A stretch of DNA of 64,000 bases from 13-2-20CM-68-14 sp051955535 (GTDB lineage: Bacteria; Actinomycetota; Thermoleophilia; Gaiellales; Gaiellaceae): the NCBI GenBank assembly GCA_051955535.1, contig JBQCGP010000047.1, positions 62,001 to 126,000 on the forward strand, written 5' to 3'. The notes under the pieces are model-generated. The model worked only from the letters and a program-made list of their open reading frames with translations. It did not search any database and had not been told where the DNA came from. Position numbers and translations under genes: made by a program. This document shows positions 15,472 to 23,730 of the stretch, piece by piece; the first letter of the stretch is position 1, and each line of letters begins with the position of its first letter.

Positions 15472-16478
15472 CCGAGACCGCGCCCGTCCGCATCCAGCCC
15501 GACCGCGCCGGCGTCGGCCGCTACTGCCTCTGCGAGAGCTACGCGCGCGTGACCGAACGGTCGGCGCTCTCCGGGGCCCGCTGGCTCGGGCGCGCCGACC
15601 AGGACGGCGCGGAACTGGATGCTGCCGACGCGATGAGGCAGGCACTCGAGATGCTGCCGATCGACGGTCACGTCGTCATCGGCGCTGGCGGCGACGACGA
15701 GATGCTCGGCCTCGGGCAGCGCGTCGGCGCGGGCGGCGAGCAGGTCGACCTCGCGCTCGACCCGCTCGAAGGGCGCGGAGTGGTGGCGCGCGGCGCGGGC
15801 GGGGCGATGTCGATGATTGCGGTCGGCGAGCCCGGCTCGCTGCAGACGCTTCCCGACATGTACATGCGGAAGATGGCGGTCGGCCCGCTCGCCCGGGAGG
15901 CCATCGACCTGCGGAGACCGGTTGCCGACAACATCCGCGGCATCGCCCGGGCGTTCGGCCGCAGCGTCAACGACGTGACGACGATCGTGCTCGACCGGCC
16001 GCGTCACCACGACCTGATCGAGGAGATCCGAGCCGCAGGCGCGCGCATCAAGCTGATCCAGGACGGCGACGTGACGGCCTCCATCTCGGCAGCCATCCGC
16101 GGCACCAACGACCACCTCTCGATCGGGATCGGCGGCACGCGCCAAGCCGTGATGGCCGCGGCTGCGCTCCGGTGCCTCGGCGGCGAGCAGCAGGCGCAGC
16201 TCTGGCCGACCACGCGCGGCGAAATCGAGCAGGCGAGCGAAGCCGGGATCGAGGACATCGAACGGATCTTCACGACGGAGGACCTGGCGCCCGGTGAGGT
16301 GATCGTGGCCGCGACCGGCGTCTCGAACGGCGACCTTCTCCGCGGCGTTCGCTTCCTGGCCGACTCTGCGCGGACGCACTCGCTCGTCATGTGCACGCGC
16401 TGCAACTGGGTGCGGTTCGTGGACGGGATCCACTTCTTTGCCCGCGAGCGTCGCGAGGAAGTGCGCCTGCTCGGTTAG
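15468..16478 (+). CDS. glpX-like: GlpX-like protein with altered active site
   Basis: 336 residues, clearly related to class II fructose-1,6-bisphosphatase GlpX: DAMRQALEMLP, ALDPLEG, PDMYMRKMAVGP and IGIGGTRQAVMAAAALRCLG. Compared with the E. coli active site as I recall it, Asp85 and Glu88 are kept (D98, E101). Asp33 is replaced by E49, Glu57 by A73 (IGAGG instead of IGEGE), the catalytic Thr90 by R103, and Glu213 by Q226. Ordinary bisphosphatase activity is therefore doubtful. ATG start in ATGA overlap with 2-phosphoglycerate kinase. It may act on a cDPG-related phosphate, be regulatory, or be a divergent gluconeogenic enzyme. Confidence 0.82.
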   Translation: MTETAPVRIQPDRAGVGRYCLCESYARVTERSALSGARWLGRADQDGAELDAADAMRQALEMLPIDGHVVIGAGGDDEMLGLGQRVGAGGEQVDLALDPLEGRGVVARGAGGAMSMIAVGEPGSLQTLPDMYMRKMAVGPLAREAIDLRRPVADNIRGIARAFGRSVNDVTTIVLDRPRHHDLIEEIRAAGARIKLIQDGDVTASISAAIRGTNDHLSIGIGGTRQAVMAAAALRCLGGEQQAQLWPTTRGEIEQASEAGIEDIERIFTTEDLAPGEVIVAATGVSNGDLLRGVRFLADSARTHSLVMCTRCNWVRFVDGIHFFARERREEVRLLG

Positions 16479-16547
16479 TGCCTCATCCAGCAATACATGC
16501 CGGCTTCTGGCCCGCGAGCTCGGCGGCATCACTCGACGAGGCACTAA
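16475..16547. repeat. Nested inverted repeat between the glpX-like gene and the DUF59 gene
   Basis: Outer arms TTAGTGCCTC (16475-16484) and GAGGCACTAA (16538-16547) are perfect complements; inner arms ATGCCG (16497-16502) and CGGCAT (16524-16529) nest inside. The left arm contains the upstream stop codon and the right arm overlaps the -10 box TAAGCT (16545-16550) of the next gene. It could be a terminator, an operator pair or a small mobile palindrome. Confidence 0.55.
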
Positions 16548-16556
16548 GCTGGCCGG

Positions 16557-16856
16557 GTGCCTACAAAAGAAGACGTATTCGAAGCGCTGCGGGCCGTCGA
16601 AGACCCGGAGCTCGGCATGGACATCGTCGAGCTCGGCCTCCTCTACGACGTCGAGGTGGACGGGCCGAAGGTGAAGGTGATCCACACGCTCACCTCGATG
16701 GGCTGCCCCGTCGGGCCGATGATCCAGGAGAACGTCGACCAGATCGTTCGCGCGATGCCCGAGGTCGAGGACGTCGAGGTCGAGCTGACCTGGGACCCGC
16801 CCTGGTCGCCGGAGAAGATGTCCGACGACGCCAAGTTCATTCTTGGCTTCGGTTAA
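16557..16856 (+). CDS. SufT/MIP18-family (DUF59) Fe-S assembly protein
   Basis: A 99-residue DUF59 domain protein. The signature ALRAVEDPELGMDIVELGLLYDV is followed by LTSMGCPVGPMIQ with the single conserved cysteine and a final VELTWDPPWSPEKMS. SufT/PaaD-like proteins of this size help mature Fe-S proteins. The GTG start has TAAGCT exactly six bases upstream (leaderless), so it has its own promoter despite lying 78 bases after the cDPG operon. No other suf genes are in the window. One known Fe-S client candidate nearby is QueG (18969). Confidence 0.85.
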   Translation: MPTKEDVFEALRAVEDPELGMDIVELGLLYDVEVDGPKVKVIHTLTSMGCPVGPMIQENVDQIVRAMPEVEDVEVELTWDPPWSPEKMSDDAKFILGFG

Positions 16857-16911
16857 CCGCGAAAAGTCTGACGATTTTCCGCGGAGCGGGCTTGTCCGTC
16901 GCTGCGCTCGG
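16857..16911. repeat. REP-like two-hairpin element, copy 2
   Basis: Arms CCGCGAAAA (16857-16865) and TTTTCCGCGG (16875-16884) pair with one bulge. A second stem GAGCG/CGCTC (16884-16888 with 16905-16909) follows. The tail GGGCTTGTCCGTCGCTGCGC parallels copy 1 at 1418-1473. It begins directly at the preceding stop codon and may double as its terminator. Confidence 0.55.
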
Positions 16912-16938
16912 AAGAAGCAATTGATGTAGAACCCCCCG

Positions 16939-17994
16939 GTGTTTTCGGGCCTGGGCGTTGCGCCGCTCGTCCTGATCTTTCTCGTCGCCGCCGGTGCGGT
17001 CTGGGCGGCGGGCAAGTACCTGTCCGACTCGACGGACGTGATCGACACACGGCTCGGCCTGGGGGAAGCGATCGGGGGCGTCATCCTGCTCGCCATCGCG
17101 ACGAACCTGCCGGAGATCGCGATCACGGCGTCCGCGGCGCTCGCAGGGTCGATCGGGATCGCGGTCGGCAACATCCTGGGCGGCATCGCGATCCAGACCG
17201 TCGTCCTCGTCGTCCTGGATATCGCGACGGGAAAGAGCGCGGCCCTGACGACGCGCGCCGCATCGCTCGTGCTCGTGCTCGAGGGGTTCCTCGTGGTCAT
17301 CGTGCTCGCGATCGTGATCATGGGCGCGCAGCTGCCGCCGTCGCACCTGTTCAGGCACCTCGAGCCCGCGTCGCTGCTGATCGCCGGCTTCTGGGTCGTC
17401 GGCATCTTCCTGATCAGCCGAGCGAGGCGCGGCCTCCCTTGGCACGACACGACCGGGACGGCGCCTCACGCCCAGCCCGAGCCGATGGGCCATGCGAAAG
17501 CCGCCGCCGCGGAGAAGATGAGCCTGCGCCGCGCCGGCACGATCTTCACGGTGGCCGCGGCGGTCACACTGGCCGCCGGCATCCTGCTCGAGCAGAGCGG
17601 CGACGAGATCGCCGGCCACTTGGGCTTGTCGGGCGTCATCTTCGGGGCGACGTTCCTCGCCGCAGCAACCTCGCTTCCGGAGGTCTCCACCGGTATCGCC
17701 TCGATCCGGCTGGGCGACTACCAGCTCGCCGTCTCTGACATCTTCGGCGGAAACGCCTTCCTGCCCGTGCTCTTCCTGCTGGCGAACCTCCTTTCCGGCA
17801 AGGCCGTGCTCCCGCAGGCACAGCAGACGGACATCTATCTGACCGGGCTTGGAATCGTGCTCACGGTCGTCTACCTGTGGGGTTTGATCACGCGACCGCA
17901 CCGCCAGGTGCTGGGGATGGGCCTCGATTCGCTGACGGTGCTCGTCCTCTACTGCGTCGGCATCGCCGGCCTCATCGCTGTCAGCAACAGCTGA
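16939..17994 (+). CDS. Sodium/calcium exchanger-type (CaCA) cation antiporter
   Basis: 351 residues with about ten transmembrane helices in two inverted halves. The alpha-repeats are ILLAIATNLPEIAITASAAL/AVGNILGGIA (about 49-85) and FGATFLAAATSLPEVSTGIA/SDIFGGNAF (about 235-275). The E in 'NLPE/SLPE' and the 'GN' motifs are those that bind Ca2+/Na+ in the family. A hydrophilic loop with several His residues separates the halves. It probably exports calcium or another divalent cation. GTG start; no clear promoter beyond the preceding hairpin. It converges with the oxidoreductase gene, two bases separating the stop codons. Confidence 0.88.
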   Translation: MFSGLGVAPLVLIFLVAAGAVWAAGKYLSDSTDVIDTRLGLGEAIGGVILLAIATNLPEIAITASAALAGSIGIAVGNILGGIAIQTVVLVVLDIATGKSAALTTRAASLVLVLEGFLVVIVLAIVIMGAQLPPSHLFRHLEPASLLIAGFWVVGIFLISRARRGLPWHDTTGTAPHAQPEPMGHAKAAAAEKMSLRRAGTIFTVAAAVTLAAGILLEQSGDEIAGHLGLSGVIFGATFLAAATSLPEVSTGIASIRLGDYQLAVSDIFGGNAFLPVLFLLANLLSGKAVLPQAQQTDIYLTGLGIVLTVVYLWGLITRPHRQVLGMGLDSLTVLVLYCVGIAGLIAVSNS

Positions 17995-17996
17995 GG

Positions 17997-18950
17997 CTAT
18001 CCCGGGATCTCGAGGACGATCTTGCCGAAATGCTCGCTCCGCTCCATGCGCTCGTGCGCGGCCCGAGCGTCCTCGAGCGGGAAGATCTCGTCGATCACCG
18101 GCCTGGCGCGCCCTGACTTGACGAGCTCGAGCACGCCGGCGAAGTCCTCGCGCGTGCCCATCGTCGAGCCGTAGATCGTCAGCTGCTTCCACCAGACGCG
18201 ATGGAGCTGCGCGGGCGGGTTCGGCCCGCTTGTGGCCCCGCAGACGACGATCCGGCCGCCGGGCTTCGCGACGGCGAGCGAGCGCTTCCAGGGCGCCTCG
18301 CCGACGTGCTCGACGACCACCTCGACGCCGCCGCCGGTTGCCTCCTTGATGGCCGCCGCGACGTCGCCTTCCGCGTGATTGACGACCGCATCCGCGCCGA
18401 GCTCGCGCGCCCGTTCGAGCTTGGCGTCGCTCGACGAGGTAGCGACGACGTTGGCGCCGAGCGCCTTTGCTATCGCCAGTGACGCGAGTGCGACGCCGCC
18501 GCCGATGCCCCACGCGAGCACCCACTCGCCTTCCCGTAGCCCGGCCTTCGTGACCAGCATCCGATAGGCCGTCTCGAAGGTGAGCGGGAACGCCGCCGCC
18601 TCCTCGAACGACATCGCATCCGGGATCGGGTGGACGTACTCCTCGGGCAGCGCGATCAGCTCGGCGTTCGTACCGTCACGGTGCTCGCCCAGCACCTTCG
18701 CGCCGTCGTTCAGCCCGGGGTTGATGACGACCCGCTCGCCGGTGTCGACACGTTCGCCTGCGCCGTCGGAACCGAGGATGAAGGGCTTCGCAACCGAGGG
18801 CCGGCCCATGCGGATCCAGAGGTCGATGCGGTTCAGCGCCGCCGCGCGCAGCCGCACCAGAACCTCGCCGGTTCCGGGGGAAGGGTCCGGTGCGTCTTCG
18901 TAGCGGAGAACCTCGGGTCCCCCGTCCTCGTGAATACGGATCGCCCTCAC
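17997..18950 (-). CDS. Zinc-free medium-chain dehydrogenase (quinone oxidoreductase-like)
   Basis: 317 residues of the MDR superfamily: GEVLVRLRAAALNRIDLW, a nucleotide-binding region WGIGGGVALASLAIA, SSDAKLERARELGADAV and the C-terminal IDEIFPLEDARAAHE. The structural-zinc cysteine cluster is absent, so a quinone oxidoreductase or crotonyl-CoA-reductase-like NADPH enzyme is more likely than an alcohol dehydrogenase. The GTG at 18950 starts at the family N-terminus (RAIRIHEDGG); a longer frame is antisense to queG. On its strand GATTGT lies six bases upstream. Only 18 bases separate it from the divergent queG start. Confidence 0.88.
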   Translation of the reverse strand: MRAIRIHEDGGPEVLRYEDAPDPSPGTGEVLVRLRAAALNRIDLWIRMGRPSVAKPFILGSDGAGERVDTGERVVINPGLNDGAKVLGEHRDGTNAELIALPEEYVHPIPDAMSFEEAAAFPLTFETAYRMLVTKAGLREGEWVLAWGIGGGVALASLAIAKALGANVVATSSSDAKLERARELGADAVVNHAEGDVAAAIKEATGGGVEVVVEHVGEAPWKRSLAVAKPGGRIVVCGATSGPNPPAQLHRVWWKQLTIYGSTMGTREDFAGVLELVKSGRARPVIDEIFPLEDARAAHERMERSEHFGKIVLEIPG

Positions 18951-18968
18951 GGGTGCACAATCTTCCAC
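18951..18968. promoter_or_regulatory. 18-bp divergent promoter with overlapping -10 boxes
   Basis: Plus strand: CACAAT (18956-18961) then seven bases to ATG 18969. Minus strand: GATTGT (18957-18962) then six bases to GTG 18950. The two -10 candidates are nearly the same base pairs read in both directions. Confidence 0.5.
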
Positions 18969-19880
18969 ATGAAGGCTGCTGAGCTGGCCCGGCTGGCTTC
19001 TGAGCTCGGCATCGACGTCGTCGGCGCCGCGCCCGCCGAGCCCTACACCGAGACCGAGCGCCACATTCGCGAGCGGCGCGCCGGCGGCCTCTTCGGGGAC
19101 ATGCGTTTCACGATGGCCCGGCCGGACGTCTCCTGCCATCCCGAGGAGCTGCTGCCGGACGCACGCACGGTCGTCTCGGCGGCGCTTTGCTACTACGCCG
19201 AGGAGCCGAAGCGCCCTGCGGCTCACGGACGCCTTCCCCGCTACACGTGGTACGACGCGTACGCGGAGCTGCGCAAGAAACTCGACGAGCTCGGCCGCAG
19301 GCTGGGCGGCGACTACCGCGTGCTGGTCGACGAAAACCAGCACGTCGACCGCGAAGCCGCTGCGCGCGCCGGGGTCGGCTTCTACGGAAAGAACACGATG
19401 CTGATCACGCGCCGATTCGGCTCGTGGGTCGTGCTCGGGACGCTTGTCACCGACCGGGAGCTCGAGACGACACCGCGGCTCGAGCTCGACTGCGGCGCGT
19501 GCACGCTTTGCATCGAGGCGTGCCCCACCGGCGCGCTCGACGACCCGGGCACCCTCGACGCGACGAAGTGCCTCTCGTACTGGACGCAATCGGCACGAGA
19601 GATGCCACCCGATTACGCGCGGGAGCTAGGCACCCAGGTCTACGGCTGCGACATCTGCCAGGACGTCTGCCCTTGGAACCGAGGGATCGAGAAGCGTCGA
19701 GCCGGACAGCCGCCGCCTCCGGGCGCCGAGCCGCACGTCGACCTCGTCGCCTGGCTCGAGGCCGATCCCGACGAGCTACGCGAGCGTTACCAGCGGCTGT
19801 ACGTGCCGCGCAACGACGGGCGCTTCCTGCAGCGGAACGCGCGCATCGCGCTCGAGAACGAACGGCTGGCGGTGCAGTGA
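18969..19880 (+). CDS. queG: Epoxyqueuosine reductase
   Basis: 303 residues. QueG reduces epoxyqueuosine to queuosine in tRNA using cobalamin and two 4Fe-4S clusters. The two ferredoxin-type motifs are intact: CGACTLCIEACPTGA and CDICQDVCPWN. The catalytic/cobalamin-binding N-terminal domain has GVGFYGKNTMLITRRFGSW. The ATG at 18969 gives the usual start (ELARLASELGIDVVG) and fits a leaderless promoter. Its TGA overlaps the GTG of a histidine kinase (GTGA). The queuosine genes queA and tgt are about 16 kb away in this window, consistent with de novo queuosine synthesis. Confidence 0.93.
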   Translation: MKAAELARLASELGIDVVGAAPAEPYTETERHIRERRAGGLFGDMRFTMARPDVSCHPEELLPDARTVVSAALCYYAEEPKRPAAHGRLPRYTWYDAYAELRKKLDELGRRLGGDYRVLVDENQHVDREAAARAGVGFYGKNTMLITRRFGSWVVLGTLVTDRELETTPRLELDCGACTLCIEACPTGALDDPGTLDATKCLSYWTQSAREMPPDYARELGTQVYGCDICQDVCPWNRGIEKRRAGQPPPPGAEPHVDLVAWLEADPDELRERYQRLYVPRNDGRFLQRNARIALENERLAVQ

Positions 19881-21715
19881 CCACCGAGCTCGAACGGCTC
19901 CGAGCAACCGAGCGGTGGATCGCGTGGGTCCGGCTGGCCGCCGTGCCGTTCGCGGTCGTCGAGGTCGGCTTCCTCAGCACGAACTTCCCCTCCGGCTACG
20001 AGGGCCTGGCCTGGCTCGCGACCGGCCTCCTCGCGCTCGGCGGGATTCTCTTGTACTTCGTCAGTCGCTCGGAGACCTTCGACCGGGCGCCTCACCGCAT
20101 CGGCCTGCTCGCGCTCGCGCTCGACACGGTCGTCGTCGCCGCGTTCGTTCTGATCTACCAGTACCAGATCGGCTCGCCGGTCAACCAGCTCTTCTACGTT
20201 CTGCTCGTCGAGGCCGCCGTCAGGTACGGAATCCGCGGCGGCGTCGGCATGCCGCTGGTGATCGCGCCGCTGCTCGCCCTGGCCGAGTGGTCGCGCGAGG
20301 CGAGGTTCGACAACCCGCCTCACGGCTTCCAGATCGACCACGTCGTGTTTCCGTGGGGCCTGCTGACGGTGACCGGTCTGATCGTCGGCTGGCTCGTCGA
20401 CCGGCTCAAGCACGAGAGCGAGGTTTCCCGGGCGCAGGTCGCGGAGGCCGAGTCGCTGCGCGACGAGCTCGGTCGCCGCGTCGACGTGACGGAGGCGGCG
20501 ACCCGCTGCGCGAGGGCGCTCAGCTCCTCGCTCGACGTCGACGAGGCGTTCGACGCCTTCATTCGCGAGTTGCGCGGGCTCGTCCCCTTCGACCGGATGG
20601 CGATCGTCCTCGAGGAGGGCGGTGCCGCCCGGGTGATGGCGGTGGCAGGCATCGGCGCAGACGTCGTCTTCACCCGAGGCACGCGCGCGCCGGTCGGCGA
20701 GACGGTCCTCGGAGAGATCATGCGAAACGGCCAGCCGGTCTACCGCGAGGACATGAGCGACCGGAGATATGCGGAGGAGGACGAGTTCGTCGACCTCGGC
20801 CTGCGCTGCCGGATCGCGGCTCCGCTTCTCCAGGGGCCGCGCGCGATCGGGATGATTTCGCTCGTCCGCCGGGAGGCGAATGCGTTCACGAAGCAGGAGC
20901 TCGAGCTTGTCGGGCTACTCGGCCGTCTGGTTGCCAGCGCGGTCCAGAACATCCGCGCTTACGAGGCCGAGCGCAGCACCGTCGAGGAGCTGCGAAAGCT
21001 CTCGGCTCTTCGGGCCGACTTCGTATCACTCGTCTCCCACGAGCTGCGCGCGCCGATGGCCTCCGTGGTCGGCTCGGCGCAGACGCTCCGCCAGCGCTGG
21101 CGCGAGCTGACCCCTGATCAGCGCGAGTCGTTTCTGGCCCTGATCAGCAGCGAGACCGAGCGGCTGGCGGCGCTCGTCGCCGATGTGCTCGATACCTCCC
21201 GGATCGAGGCCGGCACCTTCACCTACCGGTTCGGGGACGTCGACCTCGGCGCGCTCGTTCGCGACTCGGTCGCCGGCGTCGAGCTCACGCAGGACGAGGT
21301 ACGCGTCACCGCCGACATCCTCGGCGAGTTGCCGCACGTGCGCGGCGACCGCGACCGCCTTCAGCAGGTGCTGACGAACCTGCTCGAGAACGCGGTCAAG
21401 TACTCGCCGGCCGGGGAGGAGGTCAGCGTCAGCGCCTACCAGCAGGACTCGCGCGTCCGCATCGAGGTCGCGGACCACGGGCCCGGCGTGCCGGCCGACC
21501 AGCGCGGCCTGATCTTCGAGAAGTTCGGGCGCGCCATGGCGGCAGGGTCGCCGGGCACGCCTGGGACCGGGCTCGGCCTCTTCATCGCCCGCTCGATCGC
21601 CGAGGCGCATGGCGGCTCGCTCGAGCTCTCGCCCAACCGCCTTCCCGGTGCGACGTTCGTGCTGACGCTCCCGGTCGAGAGCGTCAGCTCGCCGAAGGCA
21701 CCCGCACTCGGTTGA
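19877..21715 (+). CDS. Membrane sensor histidine kinase with GAF domain
   Basis: 612 residues. About five or six N-terminal transmembrane helices (about 15-175) are followed by a short coiled coil, a GAF domain (about 205-365), then HisKA (SLVSHELRAPMASVVGSAQT, phospho-His) and HATPase_c (NLLENAVKYSP, VADHGPGVP, GTGLGLFIA). No response regulator is adjacent, so the partner is unknown. GTG start in GTGA overlap with queG. The 3' end overlaps the converging pafBC by 32 bases. Signal sensed: unknown. No conserved GAF ligand residues are claimed. Confidence 0.9.
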   Translation: MTTELERLRATERWIAWVRLAAVPFAVVEVGFLSTNFPSGYEGLAWLATGLLALGGILLYFVSRSETFDRAPHRIGLLALALDTVVVAAFVLIYQYQIGSPVNQLFYVLLVEAAVRYGIRGGVGMPLVIAPLLALAEWSREARFDNPPHGFQIDHVVFPWGLLTVTGLIVGWLVDRLKHESEVSRAQVAEAESLRDELGRRVDVTEAATRCARALSSSLDVDEAFDAFIRELRGLVPFDRMAIVLEEGGAARVMAVAGIGADVVFTRGTRAPVGETVLGEIMRNGQPVYREDMSDRRYAEEDEFVDLGLRCRIAAPLLQGPRAIGMISLVRREANAFTKQELELVGLLGRLVASAVQNIRAYEAERSTVEELRKLSALRADFVSLVSHELRAPMASVVGSAQTLRQRWRELTPDQRESFLALISSETERLAALVADVLDTSRIEAGTFTYRFGDVDLGALVRDSVAGVELTQDEVRVTADILGELPHVRGDRDRLQQVLTNLLENAVKYSPAGEEVSVSAYQQDSRVRIEVADHGPGVPADQRGLIFEKFGRAMAAGSPGTPGTGLGLFIARSIAEAHGGSLELSPNRLPGATFVLTLPVESVSSPKAPALG

Positions 21716-23705
21716 GCCCGAGCTCCGCGAGCAGGCCGCGTGCCCGCTCGGCGATCCGCTTCCGCAGCTCGGTCGGCTCCAGCACGACTGCCTCGCCCCT
21801 GAACGAGAGGATCTCGCCGATCAACCACTCCTCCCCGCCGACCGGCACCTCCTCGATCGCAGACCCATCCTTGAGCGCCCGGGCGGTGCCGCGTTCCAGG
21901 CGCCAGCGCGCCACCTCCGGCGAGTACCAAATGTGCACCGGCCTGGCATCCCGGAGTCCGCGCGGCTCGAACTCGTCACGGGGCTCGAAGCGCTCGTCGA
22001 GCAGCCGCGCACTCCGCATGCGGTCGAGCCGGAACGAGCGCTCGGCGTCCCTCGTTCGGTCCCACGTGTGCACGTACCAGAACGGCAGGCGGCGCTCCAT
22101 GGAGTACGGCTCGACGAGGTGCCCCGAGGTCGTTTCCTCGCCCTCCTTGAGGTAGTCGAGCTCGACGAGCCGCCGTTCGCGGATTCCCTGGGTCAGTGTC
22201 GCCACGAGCCCCTCCTCGGCCTCGCCGACGTGCGGCGCGGGCGTCTGCGCGAGGTCGAACTCGCCGAACGTCTCCTCGAGCTTGCGGCGGACGCGGTCGA
22301 GCGGCGTGCGCGCGTCGGCAGCGATCATCGGGCCGACGAACTCGAGCGCGAGCCGGATCGCCCGCGCCTCGAGCGGGGTCAACCGGGGCGGTGCGCGGAA
22401 GGTGTCTCCGAAGAGCTCCTTGTCGACGCGCACCTGCCCGTTTTCGAGCTGGGCGTAGATGGCGTAGCAGCCGCCTCCGAAGTTGATGAGGTTGAGCAGC
22501 GAGAGGTGCTCCTCGAGCTCGTCGGACGGGATGTGGAAGCGGTCGATGAGATCCTGGGCCGGGACCGTCGCTTCGCCTTCGTCGCCGGCACGATCGAGCA
22601 GGTAGGCGAGCAAGGCCTGGAGCACCGCGAAGCGTTCCGGCGCGACCGGTCCCGCGACCCGTTCGAGCGCGTCGCCTTCGCGCAGCTTCGCCTCGGCGGC
22701 CGGCTGCGGGGGTTGCCCTTCGTGCCGGTCGCGGACGAGGCGGAGCGCCCGAGCAACCTCGCGCCGGAGCTCCGGCGGCGCGACCGGCGTGGCGCGACCG
22801 TCCTGGCGGACGATCCACGACGCGAGCTGGCCTGCGCTCGAGTATCCGGTCGCGAACACGCCGTCCTCGACGTCGCCGTGGGCGCCGTACGTGCGCTCGA
22901 CCCACCAGGCGGTGTCGTCGCCGACCTCGATCTTCGCTTCGGCGACGAGATCGCCGATCTGCCAGGGCGGCCGGTCGCGGTAGCGCTCGATCTCGAAGTC
23001 CGCCGGCACGCGGAAGTCGCGCTCGCGGCGGGTTGCGAACTTGATGTCGCCGCGGATGCGCGAAACCCTGAACGTGCGGATGTCCTCGCGCACCAGGTCC
23101 TGGCCGACGACGTACCAGGCGCCGTTGTCCTGGAACAGCGCGTAGGGATTGAGGCTCCGCTCCTCCTCGGAGTCGCGTGAGATCGACCAGTAGTTGAACT
23201 TCACCGTGCGCTGCTTCGAGATCGCGCCTTCGAGCTTGCCGAGCCGGCCGGCGAGCTCCGCCGAGTACTCGGGGTCGAGCACCTCCACCCGCAGCGCGGT
23301 CTCGGTGGGCGCCTCCGCAAAGCCGGGCCGGCCGAGGGCGAGGTTCTGGAGCGCGAGTCGGAGCGGCTCGGCGTACGCGAACTTGCCCTCGAGCAGGTAG
23401 AGCGCGGTCTGGAGCGCCGCGAGCTCGTCGTCCTTGAGGTCGAGCTGCGGCAGGAAGTACGCCTCGGAGCGCATCGTGTAGAGCTCCTCGCCGGTGTACT
23501 CGTCTCGCTGGGACTGGAGCGGCACGCCGAGGGCGATCAGCTCCGCGCGGTCGGAGTAGAACCGCCGCGCGAACGCCTCGTCCGACATCTCCTGGTAGCC
23601 CTCGACGTTCCCCTTGATGTCGCGGGCGGTCACCGCACGCCGTTCCGCCATGAGAAAGGCGACCAGCGAGAGTTGCCGGATCAGCTTGTCTGTGTCGTGA
23701 GACAC
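21684..23705 (-). CDS. pafBC: PafB-PafC fusion, WYL-domain transcription regulator
   Basis: 673 residues, two WYL regulators fused. The N-terminal half has an HTH region (about 1-65) and a WYL domain with VKFNYWSISRDSEEERSLNPYA and GAWYVVGQDL. The second half repeats the layout (PAQDLIDRFHIPSDELEEHLSLL; VELDYLKEGEETTSGHLVEPY; LPFWYVHTWD). PafBC activates the RecA-independent DNA-damage response in actinobacteria; natural fusions are known. GTG start with TACCCT seven bases upstream. A TGTGGATAA DnaA-type box lies between the -35 and -10 positions. No proteasome genes are visible in the window. Confidence 0.88.
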   Translation of the reverse strand: MSHDTDKLIRQLSLVAFLMAERRAVTARDIKGNVEGYQEMSDEAFARRFYSDRAELIALGVPLQSQRDEYTGEELYTMRSEAYFLPQLDLKDDELAALQTALYLLEGKFAYAEPLRLALQNLALGRPGFAEAPTETALRVEVLDPEYSAELAGRLGKLEGAISKQRTVKFNYWSISRDSEEERSLNPYALFQDNGAWYVVGQDLVREDIRTFRVSRIRGDIKFATRRERDFRVPADFEIERYRDRPPWQIGDLVAEAKIEVGDDTAWWVERTYGAHGDVEDGVFATGYSSAGQLASWIVRQDGRATPVAPPELRREVARALRLVRDRHEGQPPQPAAEAKLREGDALERVAGPVAPERFAVLQALLAYLLDRAGDEGEATVPAQDLIDRFHIPSDELEEHLSLLNLINFGGGCYAIYAQLENGQVRVDKELFGDTFRAPPRLTPLEARAIRLALEFVGPMIAADARTPLDRVRRKLEETFGEFDLAQTPAPHVGEAEEGLVATLTQGIRERRLVELDYLKEGEETTSGHLVEPYSMERRLPFWYVHTWDRTRDAERSFRLDRMRSARLLDERFEPRDEFEPRGLRDARPVHIWYSPEVARWRLERGTARALKDGSAIEEVPVGGEEWLIGEILSFRGEAVVLEPTELRKRIAERARGLLAELGLNRVRVPSAS

Positions 23706-23730
23706 GTCCGCGAGGGTATCGCGCGAAGCC

